Translations under genes and position numbers: made by a program
Source: Butyrivibrio sp. INlla14
GTDB lineage: Bacteria; Bacillota; Clostridia; Lachnospirales; Lachnospiraceae
Length of the DNA stretch: 64,000 nucleotides
Direction: 5' to 3'
NCBI RefSeq assembly: GCF_900102515.1
Contig: NZ_FMVS01000007.1
Location: forward strand, 1-64,000
Notes under the pieces: generated by a model
Told to the model about the DNA's origin: nothing
Databases searched by the model: none
The model's input: the letters and a program-made list of their open reading frames with translations, nothing else
Part shown: positions 1 through 8,097 of the stretch, piece after piece
Numbering within the stretch: the stretch's first letter is position 1
Layout: each line of letters starts with the position of its first letter

Positions 1-75
1 GGAGGATTAAAAATCATCAACCCTGCATTAAGAGATTTTTTGAGGGGATTTACCGGAAGTGACGACGAGAGTTAA
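1..75 (+). CDS. C-terminal end of an unidentified protein (partial)
   Basis: Frame 1 is open from the first base to a TAA at 73-75 and encodes the last 24 residues of a protein whose body lies outside the window. The segment INPALRDFL resembles the short INP(S/A)VRDFL motif seen in some STAND-type ATPases, but 24 residues are too few to name a family. It is followed by a separate promoter for the next gene, so it is probably the end of an independent transcription unit. Confidence 0.4.
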   Translation, partial: GGLKIINPALRDFLRGFTGSDDES

Positions 76-113
76 AAAGATAGGAAGTTAACATTGATCC
101 ATGCGGATTCCCA

Positions 114-142
114 TTGAAAACAAGCGTTATTTGTGGTAGGAT
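114..142 (+). promoter_or_regulatory. Predicted sigma-A promoter of the DUF1016 gene
   Basis: TTGAAA at 114-119 and TAGGAT at 137-142 are separated by 17 bp, about 90 bp upstream of the ATG at 230. This is the only well-spaced -35/-10 pair seen between the end of the preceding gene and the DUF1016 gene. Confidence 0.5.
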
Positions 143-229
143 GTATTTTGGATTTTTATGTGAAATGGAAGCCGGTTGTAGTGCCAAATTGTCACCGCAA
201 TCTGCAGCATACAGAAGAGGAATATCATT

Positions 230-1432
230 ATGAGTAAAGCAACGACTGATAAAAGAGGGCTTGTTACTTCGCAGGAGGTGAGCCTTGATAAAGAATATAT
301 TGAATGGCTGAATGAGTTAAAAATACGATTTCGGAGCGCTCAGATTAAAGCTGCTGTTAAAGTTAATTCGGAACAGTTACTGTTCAACTGGCTTCTTGGC
401 AGAGATTTGGTAATCAGGAAAGCTGAGGAGAAATGGGGCAGCGGAATCGTTAATCGTGTCAGCCTGGACCTTCAGGCGGAGTTCCCGAAAGCGAAAGGTT
501 TTTCGGCGAGAAACCTTTGGTTTATGAAACAATGGTACAGCTTCTATTCAGTAAATAATGAAGCGAGAGCCTTTATTTCAAATATAGAAGAACAGATTAA
601 CATAAATGGCTCAAAACTGAAGCAAGTTGCTTCAGAAATTCAGGAGTCAAAACTGAAGCAGGCTGATTCAGAATTAAGTTTTCCTCAAATGTTTGCTTTT
701 GTACCATGGATGCATCATGTAATGATCATACAGAAGGCTAAAAGCATTGAGGAGGCCCTGTTTTATATCCGAAAGACCATAGAGGGGAACCTTAGCCGAG
801 ATGCTTTGGATAATATAATCCGTGCTGATTTATACCATACATCCGGAATGGCTGTTACCAATTTTGCTGAAAAACTGCCTGCCATTCAGGGAGATCTCGC
901 GCAAGAGATACTGAAAAGCAACTATGATTTGGGATTTGTAAGTTTGCCGGAAAAATATGACGAGGAAGCGCTTGAGGATGTGCTGGAACAACGAATGACC
1001 CGCTTTCTTTTGGAACTTGGTGAGGGATGGGCATTTGTAGGTAGACAGAAGGAAATCTTAATAGCCGGAAAGACGAGAAAGATTGATCTGCTGTTCTATC
1101 ACATCTATCTACGCTGCTATGTTGTTTTGGAATTAAAGGTGAAGCCATTTGATCCTGAGTTCGCGGGTAAACTTAACTTCTATGTGAATGCAGTTAACGA
1201 ATTTGTAAAGCGGGATAGCGATAATCCTACAATCGGACTTTTGATCTGCAAGGATATGGATCGCACGGAGGTACAACTCGCATTTCAGGGAATAACCACT
1301 CCTATGGGTGTGGCAACATATGACAATGTGAAAATCAAGGAGATACAGGAGCACCTTCCCACAGCAGAGCAGATACAGAGGCAGATTGCCTTGGCAGAAG
1401 AAGAATACAAAATGCAGCTTGCCAAGAAATAG
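230..1432 (+). CDS. DUF1016 (YhcG-type) PD-(D/E)XK nuclease family protein
   Basis: 400 residues. The first ~190 match the DUF1016 N-terminal winged-helix region (SARNLWFMKQWY, FAFVPWMHHVMII). The C-terminal ~170 residues match the nuclease-like half: FVGRQKEI, then KIDLLFYH and ELKVKPF, which supply the D and ExK of a PD-(D/E)XK core, and a distal Q-containing segment. DUF1016 proteins often sit near type I restriction loci or in mobile islands; their role is poorly known. Between the two halves an 11-residue unit (SKLKQ..SE) occurs twice, a variable linker usual in this family. The ATG follows an AGAGGA ribosome site. It is the first gene of the accessory island and has its own promoter. 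Confidence 0.85.
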   Translation: MSKATTDKRGLVTSQEVSLDKEYIEWLNELKIRFRSAQIKAAVKVNSEQLLFNWLLGRDLVIRKAEEKWGSGIVNRVSLDLQAEFPKAKGFSARNLWFMKQWYSFYSVNNEARAFISNIEEQININGSKLKQVASEIQESKLKQADSELSFPQMFAFVPWMHHVMIIQKAKSIEEALFYIRKTIEGNLSRDALDNIIRADLYHTSGMAVTNFAEKLPAIQGDLAQEILKSNYDLGFVSLPEKYDEEALEDVLEQRMTRFLLELGEGWAFVGRQKEILIAGKTRKIDLLFYHIYLRCYVVLELKVKPFDPEFAGKLNFYVNAVNEFVKRDSDNPTIGLLICKDMDRTEVQLAFQGITTPMGVATYDNVKIKEIQEHLPTAEQIQRQIALAEEEYKMQLAKK

Positions 1433-1463
1433 TCCAAAGCACGGATAAGCCCGGTGCTTTGGA
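1433..1463 (+). other. Intergenic hairpin after the DUF1016 gene
   Basis: TCCAAAGCAC and GTGCTTTGGA form a perfect 10-bp inverted repeat directly after the stop codon. No T-run follows, so it is either a weak terminator or an RNA-stabilising stem. Confidence 0.5.
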
Positions 1464-1507
1464 TGATACTATGGTGCTTAGGGTCATTGGAAGGAGAATT
1501 GAAGTAC

Positions 1508-2035
1508 ATGAAATTTATAGAGCCTTCAATAGAATATAAAGAGCAGATTCGTGCATACAGACAGGAGCTTCTCGACTGCGGCAGCTCCATGGACGGTACG
1601 GGACCGCTCAGACGTATCGAAGATCCGAAGGAATGGATCGAGTATTGCGCAAATGGTAAGAACGAAGAAACCGTTCCTGAAGGGATGGTTCCGGCTACGC
1701 AGTATATTTTTGTTCGGGAAAGTGATAATAAGATAGTTGGAATGTTTCAGATAAGGCATTACTTCAATGATTTCCTTGAGAAATATGCCGGGCATATCGG
1801 ATATTCCGTGGCACCGAGCGAGCGACGAAAGGGGTATGCTACGCAGATGCTTCAAATCGGATTAACAAAATGCAAAGAAATGGGTATTCATAAAGTGCTT
1901 ATAGCTTGTATCGATACGAATGAAGCCAGCAGAAGAACAATTCTGAAGAATGGCGGTGTTTATGAGTCTACGGTACAGGAGCCACATAAGGGAGCAAACC
2001 TGCAGCGATACTGGATTGAGCTGCCCGAGAAATAA
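1508..2035 (+). CDS. GNAT family N-acetyltransferase
   Basis: 175 residues from the ATG at 1508, which follows AAGGAG. The acetyl-CoA binding motif A is clear (GYSVAPSERRKGYATQML), followed by a helix and the ACIDTNEASRRTILKNGG segment typical of the GCN5-related fold. It resembles the YkwB/RimJ-type small-molecule or peptide acetyltransferases common in Firmicutes; the substrate cannot be read from sequence. The start at 1454 was rejected because it lies in the downstream arm of the hairpin after the previous gene and has no ribosome site. It lies 19 bp before the next gene and is probably co-transcribed with it. Confidence 0.85.
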   Translation: MKFIEPSIEYKEQIRAYRQELLDCGSSMDGTGPLRRIEDPKEWIEYCANGKNEETVPEGMVPATQYIFVRESDNKIVGMFQIRHYFNDFLEKYAGHIGYSVAPSERRKGYATQMLQIGLTKCKEMGIHKVLIACIDTNEASRRTILKNGGVYESTVQEPHKGANLQRYWIELPEK

Positions 2036-2053
2036 TAGTGTTGAAGGTGAAAG

Positions 2054-3106
2054 ATGGATATCAGAAGAATTAAGGATACCGAACTCGATCAGGCATTGGA
2101 ACTTGTCCTTCGCGTTTTTATGGAATTTGAAGCCCCAGATTATTCGACAGAGGGTGTCGATGCCTTTGTTAATGATGTGATCAAAAATGAGGGCTTCAGA
2201 CAAGGCTGCAGAGAAGGTGCTATTAAAATGTATGGTGCCTTTGACGGGGATAAGATCATTGGCGTAATGGCTATGAGAAAAGTAACCCACATCATGCTTG
2301 CATTTGTTGAAAAAGAGTACCACAAGCAGGGCGTTGGGAGAAGACTGTTCGAATATGTTATTGACAAAATCAGAGTGGATGACAGTTCACGTTCTGAGAT
2401 AACTGTGAATTCTTCTCCATATGGAGCAGTGTTTTACAGAAGTCTTGGATTTAAAGATATGTCTGAAGAACAGGAAAAACATGGCATACGATATATTCCC
2501 ATGTCTTTCCGAATAAAGAAATTATATCCTGACAGGGATGCAGCTGAGGTAATACTGCGTGAGGCGGAAGCCTGTAATCCTGGCCCATGGGGCAATCACA
2601 GCAGGACTGCGGCTCATTGCGCGGAGAAGATTGCGGAATACTCCGGAATGGATTCAGAGAAGGCTTATGTCCTTGGATTACTTCATGATATAGGCAGAAA
2701 GTTCGGGAAGAGGCACATGGGCCATGTATCCGATGGATATTCTTATATGATGTCTCTTGGATATGATGATGTGGCTCGCGTTTGTCTGACGCACTCTTTT
2801 AATGAGAAAGATATTGAAGGATATGTCGGAAACCGTGATACAACTCCCGAAGAAACGGAACTTATCAAGACAAAGCTTGCTGAAATTGAACTTGATGACT
2901 ACGATAAACTGATCCAGCTTTGCGATGCCATCTCCGGAGCTGAAGGAGTTATGGATATTGTCGATAGGATGACTGATGTAAAGAACCGATATGGAAGCTA
3001 TGATCAGTCTAAGTGGGATACGAATCTTGGATTAAAGGCTTACTTCGAGGAGCGAATGGGTAAAGATTTATACGAAGCGGTAGATAAGGAGCACTTTAGG
3101 CCTTAA
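2054..3106 (+). CDS. GNAT acetyltransferase-HD hydrolase fusion
   Basis: 350 residues in two parts. Residues 1-155 are a GNAT domain (VEKEYHKQGVGRRLFEY is motif A; YGAVFYRSLGF is the distal strand-helix). Residues ~160-350 are an HD-domain phosphohydrolase: NHSRTAAHCAEKIA gives the first His, LGLLHDIGRKFG the HD pair, and later DAISGAEG the final Asp. The HD half looks like a complete stand-alone Lachnospiraceae HD protein joined in frame, with no linker beyond a few charged residues. What the two activities share is unknown. The gene is in a run of short, closely spaced plus-strand genes. Confidence 0.8.
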   Translation: MDIRRIKDTELDQALELVLRVFMEFEAPDYSTEGVDAFVNDVIKNEGFRQGCREGAIKMYGAFDGDKIIGVMAMRKVTHIMLAFVEKEYHKQGVGRRLFEYVIDKIRVDDSSRSEITVNSSPYGAVFYRSLGFKDMSEEQEKHGIRYIPMSFRIKKLYPDRDAAEVILREAEACNPGPWGNHSRTAAHCAEKIAEYSGMDSEKAYVLGLLHDIGRKFGKRHMGHVSDGYSYMMSLGYDDVARVCLTHSFNEKDIEGYVGNRDTTPEETELIKTKLAEIELDDYDKLIQLCDAISGAEGVMDIVDRMTDVKNRYGSYDQSKWDTNLGLKAYFEERMGKDLYEAVDKEHFRP

Positions 3107-3137
3107 GTACCAATTTATGATTGCGGGGATGTTGAGA

Positions 3138-3683
3138 ATGAGGGTGGTAATTGTTTCTTTTAGTTCGCGGACTGATGGTAACTGTGCTCAGATTGGAAAA
3201 CTTATCAAGGAGAATATTGAGGGTTCTTCTTTGTTCAGCTTTTCTGATTTTTCCATTCAGGCTTGTGGTGACTGCAATTATGATTGCTTTGAAGATAGGG
3301 AAAAGTGTCCTCATATAGGAGATATGGAATATGAGATACTGGATTCCATTGTTCATAGTGATATAACGTATTTTGTTATACCGAACTATTGCGATTATCC
3401 CTGCGCTAATTATTTTGCATTTAATGAACGTAGCCAATGCTATTTTCAAGGGGATCAGGACCTCCTGGAGGCATATCTAAAAGTCCCTAAGCGTAGCATT
3501 GTTGTCAGCAATACGAATGAAGAGAATTTTATCAAGGCGCTTACCTATCAGACAGAACGGGATCCTGTCGTTCTGTTTCTTTCCGCCAGACAATATGGGA
3601 AAAAGAGTATCCAAGGAGATTTGTTGACAAACGAAAAAGCAGTTTCGGACATTTTGGACTTTATTAACATAGCATTTCAGTAA
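3138..3683 (+). CDS. NAD(P)H-dependent FMN reductase-like (flavodoxin fold) protein
   Basis: 181 residues from the ATG at 3138. The N-terminus VVIVSFSSRTDGNC is the phosphate-binding loop of flavodoxin-like reductases, followed by a Cys-rich segment CGDCNYDCFEDREKCP like the one in iron-sulfur flavoprotein relatives, here with four cysteines. The next stretch (ITYFVIPNYCDYPCANYF) replaces the usual 'SPVYWGNVS' region. I infer a redox role with FMN; the substrate is unknown. An upstream ATG at 3117 is in frame but has no ribosome site. Confidence 0.65.
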   Translation: MRVVIVSFSSRTDGNCAQIGKLIKENIEGSSLFSFSDFSIQACGDCNYDCFEDREKCPHIGDMEYEILDSIVHSDITYFVIPNYCDYPCANYFAFNERSQCYFQGDQDLLEAYLKVPKRSIVVSNTNEENFIKALTYQTERDPVVLFLSARQYGKKSIQGDLLTNEKAVSDILDFINIAFQ

Positions 3684-3714
3684 GGTAAACAGATTTTCAT
3701 TTACGGAGGACACG

Positions 3715-4164
3715 ATGTTTTTTCATGAAGTGGATTTAGACGATACCGTTCTTGCTCAGCTGATCCGTTTTTCAGAGGACTGGACTTCGGAGAACAGCTG
3801 CTATGGGTATCGCCCTAATGACAAATCTGATATAGAAGGTAACCGTATCTTCTTTGCAGAGGATGATGGTGCCGTTGTGGGCTATCTGTTTGGAAAGGTA
3901 TATAAGTCGGAGCAGATGAAGTCTATTATGCCGGAGGGAACACCGTACTTTGAGGTTGAAGAACTGTATGTCGTTCCAGTGAGACGTTCTCAGGGTGTTG
4001 GAGAAAAGCTTTTCAGATTTGCAGAGGATGCTGTAAAGACGGAAGCAGAGTATATGGTACTAAGCACCGCAACAAAGAACTGGAAGGCAATCTTTCATTT
4101 CTATCTTGATGAGCTGGATATGACATTCTGGAGCGCAAGGCTCTTTAAGAAGATAGAAAGGTAA
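3715..4164 (+). CDS. GNAT family N-acetyltransferase
   Basis: 149 residues with a strong GGAGG ribosome site just before the ATG. The central segment VEELYVVPVRRSQGVGEKLFRFAED is the acetyl-CoA binding motif A, written here only to the point where the family is certain. The last third (STATKNWKAIFHFYLDELDMTFWSAR) fits the C-terminal strand and substrate lobe. Substrate unknown. It ends 10 bp before the next gene. Confidence 0.85.
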   Translation: MFFHEVDLDDTVLAQLIRFSEDWTSENSCYGYRPNDKSDIEGNRIFFAEDDGAVVGYLFGKVYKSEQMKSIMPEGTPYFEVEELYVVPVRRSQGVGEKLFRFAEDAVKTEAEYMVLSTATKNWKAIFHFYLDELDMTFWSARLFKKIER

Positions 4165-4173
4165 GGAACTTGT

Positions 4174-4773
4174 ATGTATTATCATGCTTCCCCTGTTGAA
4201 GGGATTAAACAATTAGAACCAAAGGTATCAGATCATCATATTCCGTTGGTTTATTTCTCAACGAAAAGAGAGAACACGTTAGTTTATCTTAGTAATGCCA
4301 TAGAGAAATATTGCAAAGAAACTGGGTTTGCCTATGATGGAATATGGAAGAAATGGGGACCATACGGATTTACAAAAGATGGAATCCAGCAGCTGCAGGA
4401 GTATTATCCGAATGCGCTTGAAAAAACGTATAAGGGAGTTTCCGGATACATATACAGCGCCGAGAGTATTACAGATTCCGGCTTCGAAATCAAAATACCG
4501 AATGCAGCTTCCAGCAATGCTCCCGTAACTGTGGTAGGGGCAGAGTTCGTTCCGGATGCGTATGAAGCGATTCTTGAGGCAGAAGAAAAAGGACTTCTTG
4601 AAATTATGAGATATGATGTGATGTCTGAGAAGATGCAGGAATGGGTTAGAAGAACAATCCTGCAAGAATATGAAGAAGCGGTAGACCATCAGGAATACAG
4701 ACATTTTCTGAAAGGCAATTTCCCGGATATTGTCGATTCGGACAAAGGCTCTGATAAAATTGTAGGGAGATAA
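4174..4773 (+). CDS. Conserved hypothetical protein (YHASP motif)
   Basis: 199 residues. The start YYHASPVEGIKQLEP, followed by LVYFSTKRENTLVYLSNAIE, recalls the 'YHas...L.P....G..vy.t' opening of small ADP-ribosyltransferase-fold proteins and RNA phosphotransferases, but I see no decisive catalytic Glu motif and do not assign a function. The C-terminal half is helical and charged. It lies between two acetyltransferase genes, 10-11 bp from each, so it probably belongs to the same transcript. Confidence 0.6.
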   Translation: MYYHASPVEGIKQLEPKVSDHHIPLVYFSTKRENTLVYLSNAIEKYCKETGFAYDGIWKKWGPYGFTKDGIQQLQEYYPNALEKTYKGVSGYIYSAESITDSGFEIKIPNAASSNAPVTVVGAEFVPDAYEAILEAEEKGLLEIMRYDVMSEKMQEWVRRTILQEYEEAVDHQEYRHFLKGNFPDIVDSDKGSDKIVGR

Positions 4774-4783
4774 AGGGATTAAA

Positions 4784-5203
4784 ATGAGAATAACTTATCA
4801 TGAGATCATTCCGGATCTTGAAACATATTTTGAACTGCGCGCATCGGTAGACTGGAACAACTTTAGCGTTGAACAGGCAGAAAAAGCACTCGCCGGTAGC
4901 GCTTATTTCGTTCTTGCCAAAGATGGCGAGATCCCGATTGCCATGGGTAGAGCGATTGGCGATGGGATGTATTATGTGATTGTTGATGTAGCGGTACGAC
5001 CTGAATATCAGGGAAAGAAAATAGGGTCTACGATTGTAAATCGGCTTGTAGAAAGAATACAGAAAGATGCTCCGGAAGGATCCAGAGTCAGTATTCAGTT
5101 GCTGGCCGCGAAGGGAAAAGAAGAATTCTACGTAAAGCAAGGGTTTAAGATATTGCCGCATGAGCATTGTGGGCCTGCGCTCAGAAAGATTATTTACACT
5201 TAA
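4784..5203 (+). CDS. GNAT family N-acetyltransferase
   Basis: 139 residues. The order of elements is that of small YjdJ/YhbS-like acetyltransferases: an N-terminal helix (LETYFELRASVDW), strand, IVDVAVRPEYQGKKIGSTIV as acetyl-CoA motif A, and GKEEFYVKQGFKILP as the final strand and helix. This is the third GNAT gene (fourth GNAT domain) in the first 5.2 kb. Substrate unknown. Confidence 0.85.
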   Translation: MRITYHEIIPDLETYFELRASVDWNNFSVEQAEKALAGSAYFVLAKDGEIPIAMGRAIGDGMYYVIVDVAVRPEYQGKKIGSTIVNRLVERIQKDAPEGSRVSIQLLAAKGKEEFYVKQGFKILPHEHCGPALRKIIYT

Positions 5204-5221
5204 TCTGACCGGGGTGTTTAA

Positions 5222-5626
5222 ATGAAAGTATTAAGCCTAACACAGCCGTATGCCGAACTTATTAAGGAAGGCTGCAAAACTATAGAAACGAGAAGTTGGA
5301 AAACTGAATACAGAGGAAAACTCTATATTCATGCGAGTGCTACAAACATCCCGAAGGCAAGCAAGGAAAATGATGAACTGATGGGATTAATACGTAACAA
5401 TCATATGGATTTTGGCTGCATCATCTGCTCTTGCAAGTTGGTAGATTGTGTTAAGATGACAGATGGCTATGTTGCGCATATGCACGACAATCACTATAAA
5501 GAGTACCTTTCCGGAGTCTATGCCACCGGCCGATACGCGTGGATATTAAAAGATATAGAGGTTTTAGATACGCCAATCCCAGCCAAAGGACATCTTGGAT
5601 TGTGGAATTATGAGGAGACAGAGTGA
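5222..5626 (+). CDS. ASCH-domain RNA-binding protein
   Basis: 134 residues. MKVLSLTQPYAELIKEG..TIETRSW is the typical N-terminus of ASCH/PUA-like proteins, continuing with LYIHAS and a C-terminal PIPAKGHLGLWNY. ASCH domains have a beta-barrel fold related to PUA and are thought to bind RNA; one branch hydrolyses modified nucleosides. The stop overlaps the GTG start of the next gene by four bases, so the two are translationally coupled. Confidence 0.85.
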   Translation: MKVLSLTQPYAELIKEGCKTIETRSWKTEYRGKLYIHASATNIPKASKENDELMGLIRNNHMDFGCIICSCKLVDCVKMTDGYVAHMHDNHYKEYLSGVYATGRYAWILKDIEVLDTPIPAKGHLGLWNYEETE

Positions 5627-6195
5627 AGAAAATATTTCTGATGAGACATTCCATACCTGCAAAAGATCATACCAAGGATACAACGTTGCTCCCACTATCA
5701 GAAGAAGGTGTAAGACTTGCAAGGGAAAAGCGCGAACTTTTCTGTAATGTGGATAGGTACTATTCATCATTTTATAAAAGAGCATTACAGACAGCTGAAG
5801 TATTCTCGGAAAATGTAATAGTTGTTGATAATCTCTGCGAAAGAGTAATAGGCCATGCAAAGGAAGACTTCTGGCTTAGGCAGTATCAGGACTATGATTA
5901 TCGTAATGACGAAGGCGAATCATTAAATGATGTAAAGATCAGAATGAAAAGTGCTATAGACAATATCTTAAATGGTATGTCTGATGGAGAAACGGTTCTT
6001 GTTGTCTCTCATGCAACTGCAATCTGTTCATACTTATTGAATTTTTGCAGAATACAAGTTACTGATGAACAGACTAAGTCAAGAAAAGTCACATATAAAG
6101 ACGAGATTGTTATGTGCGGAAAAATTAATCCGTTAAGTTGTTTTGAGATATCATATGAGAACAATCTCGTGACTTCAATTAGCTTTATCGAATAG
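5623..6195 (+). CDS. Histidine phosphatase family protein
   Basis: 190 residues, with a GTG start overlapping the previous stop (GTGA). The N-terminal LMRHSIPA holds the catalytic RH(G/S) motif, YYSSFYKRALQTAE supplies the second Arg, and VVSHATAICSYL the second His of the phosphoglycerate-mutase-like superfamily. The usual Gly of RHG is Ser here, a tolerated variant. It is likely a phosphatase rather than a mutase; the substrate is unknown. It is the last gene before the 745-bp non-coding stretch with hairpins. Confidence 0.85.
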   Translation: MKKIFLMRHSIPAKDHTKDTTLLPLSEEGVRLAREKRELFCNVDRYYSSFYKRALQTAEVFSENVIVVDNLCERVIGHAKEDFWLRQYQDYDYRNDEGESLNDVKIRMKSAIDNILNGMSDGETVLVVSHATAICSYLLNFCRIQVTDEQTKSRKVTYKDEIVMCGKINPLSCFEISYENNLVTSISFIE

Positions 6196-6401
6196 TAAAA
6201 ATGAGATGATAATGTCATCCAAATGCGGTATAATTTTCTTGTCGCTCGTGACAATAAAATGACAATAAAAGCTTAAAAAAGTATAGTAGATACATTCAAA
6301 CCGTTCAGAAATGAACTGTTAAACAAACCTGAAACCGGCATAAGAACGCAGCACAAAAAATACATTTGCGAGATGGAATAATACCAGGTGGTTTGTAGGT
6401 G

Positions 6402-6530
6402 ATAAAATTGTAAGACAATTTTAGGGTTTACTATAGCGTTAGTGTAAATCCTTAGTATCAGTTGATGTATCTTATTTAGTAGAATTCTTCGATGCCCCCA
6501 GTCGCGGGGCATCGAAATATTTCTTTTTTC
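6402..6530 (+). ncRNA. Candidate structured RNA ending in a strong terminator
   Basis: Three successive stems are visible: AAAATTGT/ACAATTTT with a 3-nt loop (6404-6422), GGGTTTAC..GTAAATCC (6424-6452, imperfect), and TTCGATGCCCC/GGGGCATCGAA at 6488-6516 followed by a T-rich tract at 6521-6529. No open reading frame spans it. The layout (stem, stem, terminator) looks like a small RNA. I cannot match it to a known family. It could equally be only a terminator with chance stems upstream. Confidence 0.3.
6488..6529 (+). terminator. Rho-independent terminator
   Basis: Perfect 11-bp arms TTCGATGCCCC and GGGGCATCGAA with a 7-nt loop, followed by a T-rich tract. It closes the transcript of the first nine genes, or of the candidate RNA, and isolates the hairpin array downstream. 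Confidence 0.75.
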
Positions 6531-6598
6531 AAATCTCGATGTTTATTTTGGAAGTAATTGAAACCTCCGAACATCAAAAATCCCATTTATTACAATCC

Positions 6599-6920
6599 CG
6601 CTGTATGAAACCAAGCGTGTGTCAGGCTTGAGACAGCGAAAAAAAGAAAAGCGAGAAAATCGCTGTATGAAATCAAGCGTGTGACAGGCTTGAGACAGCG
6701 AAATAATAAAAAGCGAGAAAATCGCTGTATGAAACCAAGCATGTGACAGGCTTGAGACAGCGAAAAAAAGAAAAGTGAGAATCTCGCCGCTTAAAACTAA
6801 TCTTGTAACTGGTTTATGACAACGGAATAACAAATAATGGTAATTTCGCTGTTTGAAAGTCAGAAATAGCATGAATTCAAGCGGCAAAAATGATAAATAA
6901 CAATAAATCGCTGTTTAAGC
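6599..6920 (+). repeat. Tandem array of 62-bp hairpin repeats
   Basis: Units begin at 6599, 6661 and 6723 with near-identical sequence, and degenerate units follow at 6785, 6846 and 6908. Each intact unit has an outer stem CGCTGT/ACAGCG, an inner stem CAAGC/GCTTG and an A-rich spacer ending AAAAGCGAGAAAAT. The spacer's AGCGA can also pair with the TCGCT that opens the next unit, so neighbouring hairpins have alternative pairings. The array runs up to the start of the PD-(D/E)XK-like gene at 6941. It is not a CRISPR array because the spacers are conserved. Confidence 0.85.
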
Positions 6921-6940
6921 GTAGAAAAGGAAAAACTAAT

Positions 6941-7999
6941 ATGGAAAAACAAAACAATTTATCAGAAAATCAAACTTTAATAACAAAAACAACTGTACCA
7001 ACGCTGCCGGAAATAAAACCATCGGAAACCAAAGCACTAGCAGCAAAAACGTCAGTAACTAAAACACCAGTAACTAAAACACCAGTAACTAAGACACCAA
7101 TAACTAAAACGCCAGTAACTAAAACACCAGTAACAAAGAGGCGAGAAACAAAGCTATCAGTAGCAAAACCATTTGCACAAAGAGGATTAATGGTGAGCTA
7201 CACAAACTTATATTTAGAGGCAAGGCTGAGATACAACGAGCTCTTATCAATCAAGAATTCCAAAGAAGCTGCGCTGGATAAGGCACCGCCCGGGAAAATT
7301 CATGTAAGCAAGACTTCGCATGGTGTACAATACTATTTACGAAATGAAAGTACAGAGAAATCCGGAAAGTATATTCATAAATCCGAAAAAACTTTGATCA
7401 CGAAATATCTTCAGAAATCCTATGATGAAAAGATTTTAAAGCTTGTTACGGTAGAAAGCGCAAGTCTAAAGAAGCTTCTTTTCAAAACAGAAAATGTTAT
7501 AACTACAATTCAAAACGTATATTCAGATAGCCCTACGGAAGTTAAAGAATTAATAATCCCCATAGATATTTCGGATGAAGACTATTCGCAAAAATGGCTG
7601 AATATACCGTATGAAGGCAAAGTTATACCCGATTATCTCCCTTTCTTTGAAACCAAACGAAAAGAAAGAGTCCGTTCAAAATCCGAGCTTAATATAGCAA
7701 ATGCGTTGGCAGACAAGGAAATTCCGTATAAATACGAATGTCCCCTTCGGCTAAGCAATGGTGCGATTATTTACCCTGACTTTACTGTACTGGATGTAAA
7801 AAGAAGAAGAGTCATGTATTGGGAACATCGGGGGATGATGGACGATAAAGAATATGCGAAGAATTCTGTTCAGCGGTTAAAAACCATGATGGGAGAGGGG
7901 ATATTTGTTGGGGAAAAACTAATCATTACTGAGGAAACTTCGACTAGCCCTCTAGGCACCAATGAGATAAATGCCATAATAAAGAAATTCTTTTCTTAA
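6941..7999 (+). CDS. PD-(D/E)XK-like protein with a TKTPV repeat region (paralog A)
   Basis: 352 residues from the ATG at 6941; an upstream in-frame ATG at 6890 lies inside the hairpin array and is less likely. Residues 1-80 are low complexity, with five or six tandem TKTPV units. A middle region (HGVQYYLRNE...YIHKSEK) precedes the conserved C-terminus: VRSKSELNIANAL, IIYPDFTVLDV and MYWEHRGMMDDKEYAK, which fit the E...D...(E) pattern of PD-(D/E)XK nuclease domains of the 'YWEHLG' type. It is clearly paralogous to 12293-13096 from the QYYL segment to the end. Function unproven; a DNA-cleaving or repeat-binding role is inference. Both paralogs follow hairpin arrays. Confidence 0.7.
   Translation: MEKQNNLSENQTLITKTTVPTLPEIKPSETKALAAKTSVTKTPVTKTPVTKTPITKTPVTKTPVTKRRETKLSVAKPFAQRGLMVSYTNLYLEARLRYNELLSIKNSKEAALDKAPPGKIHVSKTSHGVQYYLRNESTEKSGKYIHKSEKTLITKYLQKSYDEKILKLVTVESASLKKLLFKTENVITTIQNVYSDSPTEVKELIIPIDISDEDYSQKWLNIPYEGKVIPDYLPFFETKRKERVRSKSELNIANALADKEIPYKYECPLRLSNGAIIYPDFTVLDVKRRRVMYWEHRGMMDDKEYAKNSVQRLKTMMGEGIFVGEKLIITEETSTSPLGTNEINAIIKKFFS
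7051..7137 (+). repeat. 15-bp tandem repeat encoding TKTPV
   Basis: The unit GTAACTAAAACACCA recurs about five times with one or two base changes per copy, inside the N-terminal part of the gene at 6941. Units are multiples of three, so copy-number change keeps the frame. Confidence 0.85.
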
Positions 8000-8097
8000 G
8001 TATTAGAGACATGGATACATAGAAGTAATAGTATTGTTTATGTTATGATAAAATCCAATGACGGTGGATTATACGGTAACCGTAGGGGGTAATTGAT

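Noticed and set aside
6599..6790. CRISPR array
   Set aside because: The repeats are regular, but the sequences between hairpins are themselves conserved A-rich linkers, and there is no cas gene.
6890..6940. Upstream start of paralog A
   Set aside because: The extra 17 codons fall inside the degenerate hairpin units and have no ribosome site; 6941 is preceded by AAAAGG.
6599..8000. Retron or diversity-generating retroelement
   Set aside because: Repeats and structured DNA are present, but there is no reverse transcriptase anywhere in the window.
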